This document shows, piece by piece, positions 60,285 to 64,000 of a stretch of DNA of 64,000 nt. Source of the DNA: Bin5 sp965200615 (GTDB lineage Bacteria; Chloroflexota; Anaerolineae; Caldilineales; Caldilineaceae); contig OZ241377.1 of assembly GCA_965200615.1 (NCBI GenBank), positions 2,232,001 through 2,296,000 on the forward strand, in the 5' to 3' direction. The translations under genes and the position numbers were made by a program. The number at the start of each line of letters is the position of its first letter. Within the stretch, counting starts at the first letter, position 1. Under the pieces are notes generated by a model, which searched no databases, was not told the DNA's origin, and was given only the letters and a program-made list of their open reading frames with translations.

Positions 60285-62029
60285 CGGCGAGTGCCCCAAA
60301 ATCTGCTGAATCGGAGACGGAATCAACCGCCACCGGGCTTCCCATAGCGGCGAACGACAAAGCCCGGGAGCTGGCAAGCCTGCTGGCAACGCTCCCGGAG
60401 AATCTGCGCGTCCACGGAGACGCGGCTGTGCCGGTGGTTAACGTGCGCCGCATTACCGAGGACAGCCGGGAGGTGGACGCGGATACGCTGTTTGTCGCGG
60501 TCGAGGGCCTGCAGCAGGACGGGCACCGCTTTATTCCCCAAGCGGTTGCTGCCGGCGCCGCGGCTGTCGTGGGCAGCCGCTCTTTGGCCCGCCTGGAAGA
60601 ACTCAGCTGGTGGCCGCACCACGCCGGCACACCTTATCTACAGGTGACCGACAGCCGCGAAGCCCTTGCCTGGCTCAGCGCAGCCCTTTACGGCTTCCCC
60701 AGCCGCGATCAAACTGTCATTGGGGTCACTGGCACTGACGGCAAGACGACGACCTGCTCGCTGCTGGAGGCGATTCTCAGCCGCGGCGCCGGTGTGGGTG
60801 TCATTACAACGGTCGGCGCGCGCATCGCCGGCATTGAGCAGGAGACCGGCCTGCATGTGACGACGCCCGATGCTCCGACCGTGCAGGCATTTCTGGCGCA
60901 GATGCGTTCAGCGGGCTGCGGCTACGCGGTCGTCGAGAGCACCAGTTTCGGTCTTGATCAGAAACGGGTGGCGGCCGTCGCCTATGACGTGGCCGCGTTG
61001 ACGAACATAACCCATGAGCATCTGGACATTCACGGCTCGTTCGAAGCGTACCGGGAAGCGAAGTTCCTGCTCTTCCGGAGCCTGTTTCATTCCGAGCGCA
61101 AGCCGGGTGTGCCCCGCGTCGCTGTTTTCAACCTGGATGATGGCAGTTGCCAGCCTCTGCGGGAGGCGCTGGCTGAAGAGAGCGCGCGCAACGACGCGGC
61201 CGGCGTCAGCTCCTATATATATAGTGTAGCCGATCCGACCGCCGACGTTTACGCCCGGAACATCGAGTATCTGCCTGAAGCCACCCGCTTTGAACTGGTC
61301 TGGCCGGGCGGAACCCTGTCGGTGGAGACTCGGTTGATAGGCGAGTTCAATGTGTCGAATATATTGTGCGCGGCCGCTGCGGCGCTTGGGCTGGGTATCC
61401 CGCCTGAACAGATTCGAAAGGGTATTGCCTCGCTCTCCGCTGTCCTGGGGCGCATGCAGCGTATGGACTGCGGGCAGGACTTTCTGGCTGTGGTGGACTT
61501 CGCCCATTCGCCTGCCAGCCTGGAACGGGCGTTGGAGACGCTGCGCCCGCTGGTAGCCGGGGATTCCGGTAATGGCGGCGGCAGATTGATCGCCATCTTT
61601 GGCTGCGCGGGCCTGCGAGACCGGGGCAAACGGCGGCTGATGGGTCAGGTGAGCGGGCGGCTGGCCGACTTTACTGTCATCACCGCGGAAGACCCCCGGA
61701 CTGAAGATCTGGAGGAGATAAACCGGGAGATCGCGGCCGGCGTGCGGGAGGTTGTCAAAGATGCTGCCGGAGGGGAAGGCGAGCAGGCGCGCAACCATAT
61801 CGAAAGTGCCGGGCAGACCGGGACGCAATCGGAGGCCTCCTCTCCCTGCTACGCGATTGTTCCCGATCGCGCCGAGGCGATCCGCTTCGGTGTGGAGATG
61901 GCGCGTGCCGGCGACGTCGTGGCCTCGTTTGGCAAGGGCCACGAACGCAGTATGTGCTATGGCGAGACTGAGTACCCCTGGAACGAGCAGGAGGCGATGC
62001 TGTCCGCCCTGCGCGGCCGTACAGAATAG
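60281..62029 (+). CDS. murE: UDP-N-acetylmuramyl-tripeptide synthetase-type Mur ligase
   Basis: A 582-residue Mur ligase. The N-terminal domain begins near residue 25 and has ITEDSREVDADTLFVAVEG, the MurE-type UDP-binding pattern. The central ATPase loop is VIGVTGTDGKTTTCSLLEA (about 147-165), followed by TTPDAPTVQAFLAQM, SFGLDQKRV and NITHEHLDIHGSFEAYREAK. The C-terminal domain has E470-D-P-R473 where most MurE enzymes have D-N-P-R, the motif that recognises the third residue of the stem peptide. The first 25 residues are a low-complexity extension. It adds the third amino acid to UDP-MurNAc-dipeptide in the cytosol. Other Mur genes are not in the window. Confidence 0.9.
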   Translation: MTASAPKSAESETESTATGLPIAANDKARELASLLATLPENLRVHGDAAVPVVNVRRITEDSREVDADTLFVAVEGLQQDGHRFIPQAVAAGAAAVVGSRSLARLEELSWWPHHAGTPYLQVTDSREALAWLSAALYGFPSRDQTVIGVTGTDGKTTTCSLLEAILSRGAGVGVITTVGARIAGIEQETGLHVTTPDAPTVQAFLAQMRSAGCGYAVVESTSFGLDQKRVAAVAYDVAALTNITHEHLDIHGSFEAYREAKFLLFRSLFHSERKPGVPRVAVFNLDDGSCQPLREALAEESARNDAAGVSSYIYSVADPTADVYARNIEYLPEATRFELVWPGGTLSVETRLIGEFNVSNILCAAAAALGLGIPPEQIRKGIASLSAVLGRMQRMDCGQDFLAVVDFAHSPASLERALETLRPLVAGDSGNGGGRLIAIFGCAGLRDRGKRRLMGQVSGRLADFTVITAEDPRTEDLEEINREIAAGVREVVKDAAGGEGEQARNHIESAGQTGTQSEASSPCYAIVPDRAEAIRFGVEMARAGDVVASFGKGHERSMCYGETEYPWNEQEAMLSALRGRTE

Positions 62030-62490
62030 CCTTAGAGAAAGGGGAAGCGAGGGTTATAGGCTGCCGAGCCATACCCCGGCCTTCGCGCCAACATGCTGTG
62101 TACTTACTTTTCTCACTTCACGCCGAATAGAGAGAGTGAGTACAAATTGAGTACGGAAAATGTGGCTCTTTCGCCCTCACTCTGGAGTCGGGGTGTCTAT
62201 CTGTCTCAAATGCCGGTTTTGTGTCTCCTTATGACCTATTGTAAGATGTATGGTAATCTTTGACAGTGCCCGACACGTTTGAGTGCCGACCGCCTCGACG
62301 GGTCAAACGGCGGGCCGTCAGGGCATTATGTATAACCTCTGTTCATGTACGACCAGAGTGCAACTTTCGGCATTGTCTTTCCGAACTGATCGTGATATAA
62401 CAGTGCCAACAGTGATCGGCTGACGCGCCCGCGGCGCGCCGTAGGCTTCTATCTGCATTTTGTTGCTACGCACCCAAAAGGAGGCGGCTC
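62030..62490. other. Intergenic region before the lipoprotein gene
   Basis: About 460 bases without a gene. A direct repeat TGAGTAC occurs at about 62136 and 62148 (GTGAGTACAAATTGAGTAC). The right half holds a promoter candidate (62373-62401). I saw no tRNA, riboswitch or terminator here. Confidence 0.5.
62373..62401 (+). promoter_or_regulatory. Promoter candidate for the lipoprotein gene
   Basis: TTGTCT (62373-62378) and TATAAC (62396-62401) with a 17-base spacer, about 90 bases ahead of the GTG start at 62491. Both hexamers are near the housekeeping consensus. Confidence 0.45.
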
Positions 62491-64000
62491 GTGCCGGCCT
62501 TACTCCGCAAATTTATTATTGTCCTGGTCTTTATTCTGGCACTGGGCGCCTGCAATGGCGGCGGTGACGGCGGCTCCACCTGGCTGAATCTCCCGTCCGT
62601 TCCAATCAGAGTTGACGGCAACGGCTATGGCACTGCGCTTGGCTTCCCGACAGGCCCGATTCTTCAGCAACCGATGTTGGACCAGTTCGCCGCTGCCGGT
62701 GTCGATGTTCTGGAAGTCCGGATCGGCTACCACGGTGTCTTTCTCCACGCAGACGGAGAGCCTCTCCCCTACCTTAAATGGAGTGATGAATCGGCCGACC
62801 TTGTGGGGCGCGTTCTGGCCAATGTTCCCGGCGCCGCACAGGGGGCTGACGCTCTGACCTGGTTGCGGCGGGTTGGCTTGGGCGCAATTATCATACTGCC
62901 CACGGCCGGTCAGGACATTCCCCGCTGGCAGGGCGAAGAGCTGGTTACTGCAGAGACCGCAGCGGAGACGACGATAGGGCCGCTTCAGTTTGCCAGTCTG
63001 GCCTTCGACGCCAACGGCCAGGCGTCGTTCGAAGGTATCCCTTTGGCGGAAATCGAGCAGGCTCTGGGGGCATCGCTCGGCGTGGAACTTCCGCCGATGG
63101 CTTTGCAGATCTTGACGGCGCTGGGCGTGCAGCAGTTCTCTCTCGCCACGCAGCCGAACGGCATCGATCTTGCGCTTGACGGCACGGCGCTGCCCGGTCT
63201 CGCTTACGATACCGAGCGCCTGAACAACCTCATGCCGATCGTCAGGGCCTTCGTCGACGAGTCGATGGGCGGCATGATCGGCGAGGTCATTCCCAAGCTG
63301 CCCGGCACAGACCTGGACGTGATCGTCTCCTTTACCGGCGAACCCACTGCGGAAACGCAGTTGCCAACGATTCCGGTCAGTGTCGGCGGCGACGGCTCGT
63401 TGGGCGCGTGGGGCATTCCACTGGGAACGGGCTTCCTCCTGCCGTCGAATCTGCTTGACATTCTTGCCGCTACGAACGCGCAAAGGCTGGATCTGAGCAT
63501 TCGGGCCGACGGCCTGTACCTGGCGCTCAATCAGGAGCCTCTGCCTTCCATTCTGTGGACGGATACGTCGTTGGACACGATCGGTGGTATTGCCGTTGAC
63601 CTCCTGGGCGTTTCGCCCGGCATGGTGGATGCCGGCCTCACGGTCCTGCGCAGTCTGCTCGCCAAGACGAACATCGGCCTCTCTCTGGACCTGCCTGGTG
63701 CGGATGCTGCGGCATTCAGCGCTGATTTCGACGTTTCGGCCCCCAACTTCGCGGCGGCGCCGGAAGGGATGGAACCGGCGTTGCAGATCGGCGCGGCCAT
63801 CGATAGGGATGGATTTGTTCAGTCGGCACTGGGGCTCTCACTCGCCGATCTCGCCGGCCTGCTGCCTCCGGTCAGTCTGCCGCCGTTGGTAATGAATATC
63901 GTCGGCGGCGTTGGATCGGACTCACTTCAGTTGACGACTTCCGCCGGCGGTATTGACCTGGTGGGGGATGCCGGCAGCCTGCTGACTCTGCAGTACGACG
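62491..64000 (+). CDS. Large lipoprotein of unknown function, 3' end outside window
   Basis: The frame starts with GTG at 62491 behind a strong AAAGGAGG and stays open to the window edge (503 codons seen). The N-terminus is a lipoprotein signal: MPALLRKFIIVLVFILALGAC with lipobox LGAC and a Gly-rich spacer (NGGGDGGS). The mature part is repetitive: blocks with LDLALDGTALP, LDLSIRADGLYLALN and PGLAYDTERLNNLMPIVR alternate with hydrophobic L-P-P-x-x-L-x-x-L segments. This suggests tandem copies of one fold, perhaps a lipid-binding or beta-rich surface domain. I do not recognise the family and assign no function. Confidence 0.8.
   Translation, partial: MPALLRKFIIVLVFILALGACNGGGDGGSTWLNLPSVPIRVDGNGYGTALGFPTGPILQQPMLDQFAAAGVDVLEVRIGYHGVFLHADGEPLPYLKWSDESADLVGRVLANVPGAAQGADALTWLRRVGLGAIIILPTAGQDIPRWQGEELVTAETAAETTIGPLQFASLAFDANGQASFEGIPLAEIEQALGASLGVELPPMALQILTALGVQQFSLATQPNGIDLALDGTALPGLAYDTERLNNLMPIVRAFVDESMGGMIGEVIPKLPGTDLDVIVSFTGEPTAETQLPTIPVSVGGDGSLGAWGIPLGTGFLLPSNLLDILAATNAQRLDLSIRADGLYLALNQEPLPSILWTDTSLDTIGGIAVDLLGVSPGMVDAGLTVLRSLLAKTNIGLSLDLPGADAAAFSADFDVSAPNFAAAPEGMEPALQIGAAIDRDGFVQSALGLSLADLAGLLPPVSLPPLVMNIVGGVGSDSLQLTTSAGGIDLVGDAGSLLTLQYD

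Noticed and set aside
1..64000. tRNA, rRNA or CRISPR loci
   Set aside because: I saw no cloverleaf-like T-arm pattern with a matching acceptor, no rRNA signature and no regular repeat-spacer array; a covariance search could still find a tRNA I missed.

Overview
The window looks like chromosomal DNA of a bacterium from the Chloroflexota, probably an Anaerolineae/Caldilineae-type lineage. This is an inference from gene content and style: GC-rich coding, Tat-exported lipoprotein sugar-binding proteins with LAAC lipoboxes, many Gfo/Idh/MocA oxidoreductases and PhyH dioxygenases, Thr/Pro-rich surface proteins, and ComEA/ComEC. There is no rRNA in the window, and I recognised no tRNA.

Layout. 1-11.3 kb is central metabolism: the end of an M20 peptidase, a ribokinase, adenine deaminase, two PLP aminotransferases, a TauE/SafE exporter, and a two-gene beta-oxidation module (fadN-like plus thiolase). 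11.4-14.5 kb is a single-chain nuclease-methyltransferase of the type ISP/IIG kind. 14.5-31.5 kb is a catabolic supercluster, all on the minus strand. It holds five Gfo/Idh/MocA oxidoreductases, two PhyH-family non-haem iron enzymes (one with an HxG metal site), an alpha/beta hydrolase and two complete sugar ABC importers (binding protein plus two permeases, no ATPase). GNAT enzymes and a PemK/MazF toxin-antitoxin pair are interspersed.

32-43.5 kb is accessory DNA. It carries HigB with a HigA-ImmA fusion, then a third ABC importer and an MFS transporter bracketed by perfect 66-bp inverted IS-end-like repeats. Next come a broken antitoxin gene and an XcyI-type restriction-modification pair. 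These are followed by a MITE-like element, the 3' end of a group II intron with a textbook domain V still joined to the remains of an ssb gene, and a frameshifted comEA.

43.7-64 kb returns to ordinary chromosome: comEC, a ribbon-helix-helix protein, a tandem pair of metallo-beta-lactamase-fold hydrolases, HAD and NUDIX hydrolases, a CPA2 antiporter, recD2, a sugar isomerase/epimerase, a small conserved-looking protein, an AlkP-superfamily phosphodiesterase, a BNR-repeat surface protein overlapping a murE-type ligase, and a large lipoprotein that runs off the right edge.

How the genes fit together. The minus-strand supercluster reads as import of oligosaccharides or glycosides, deacylation by the esterase, NAD-dependent oxidation or epimerisation by the Gfo/Idh/MocA enzymes, and oxidative tailoring by the PhyH enzymes. 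No glycoside hydrolase, LacI regulator or transport ATPase lies in the window, so the substrate cannot be named. The most interesting points are the HxG PhyH enzyme, the EKP-less Gfo enzyme, the IS-bracketed importer, the layered mobile-element debris around the XcyI system, and the single-chain nuclease-methyltransferase.
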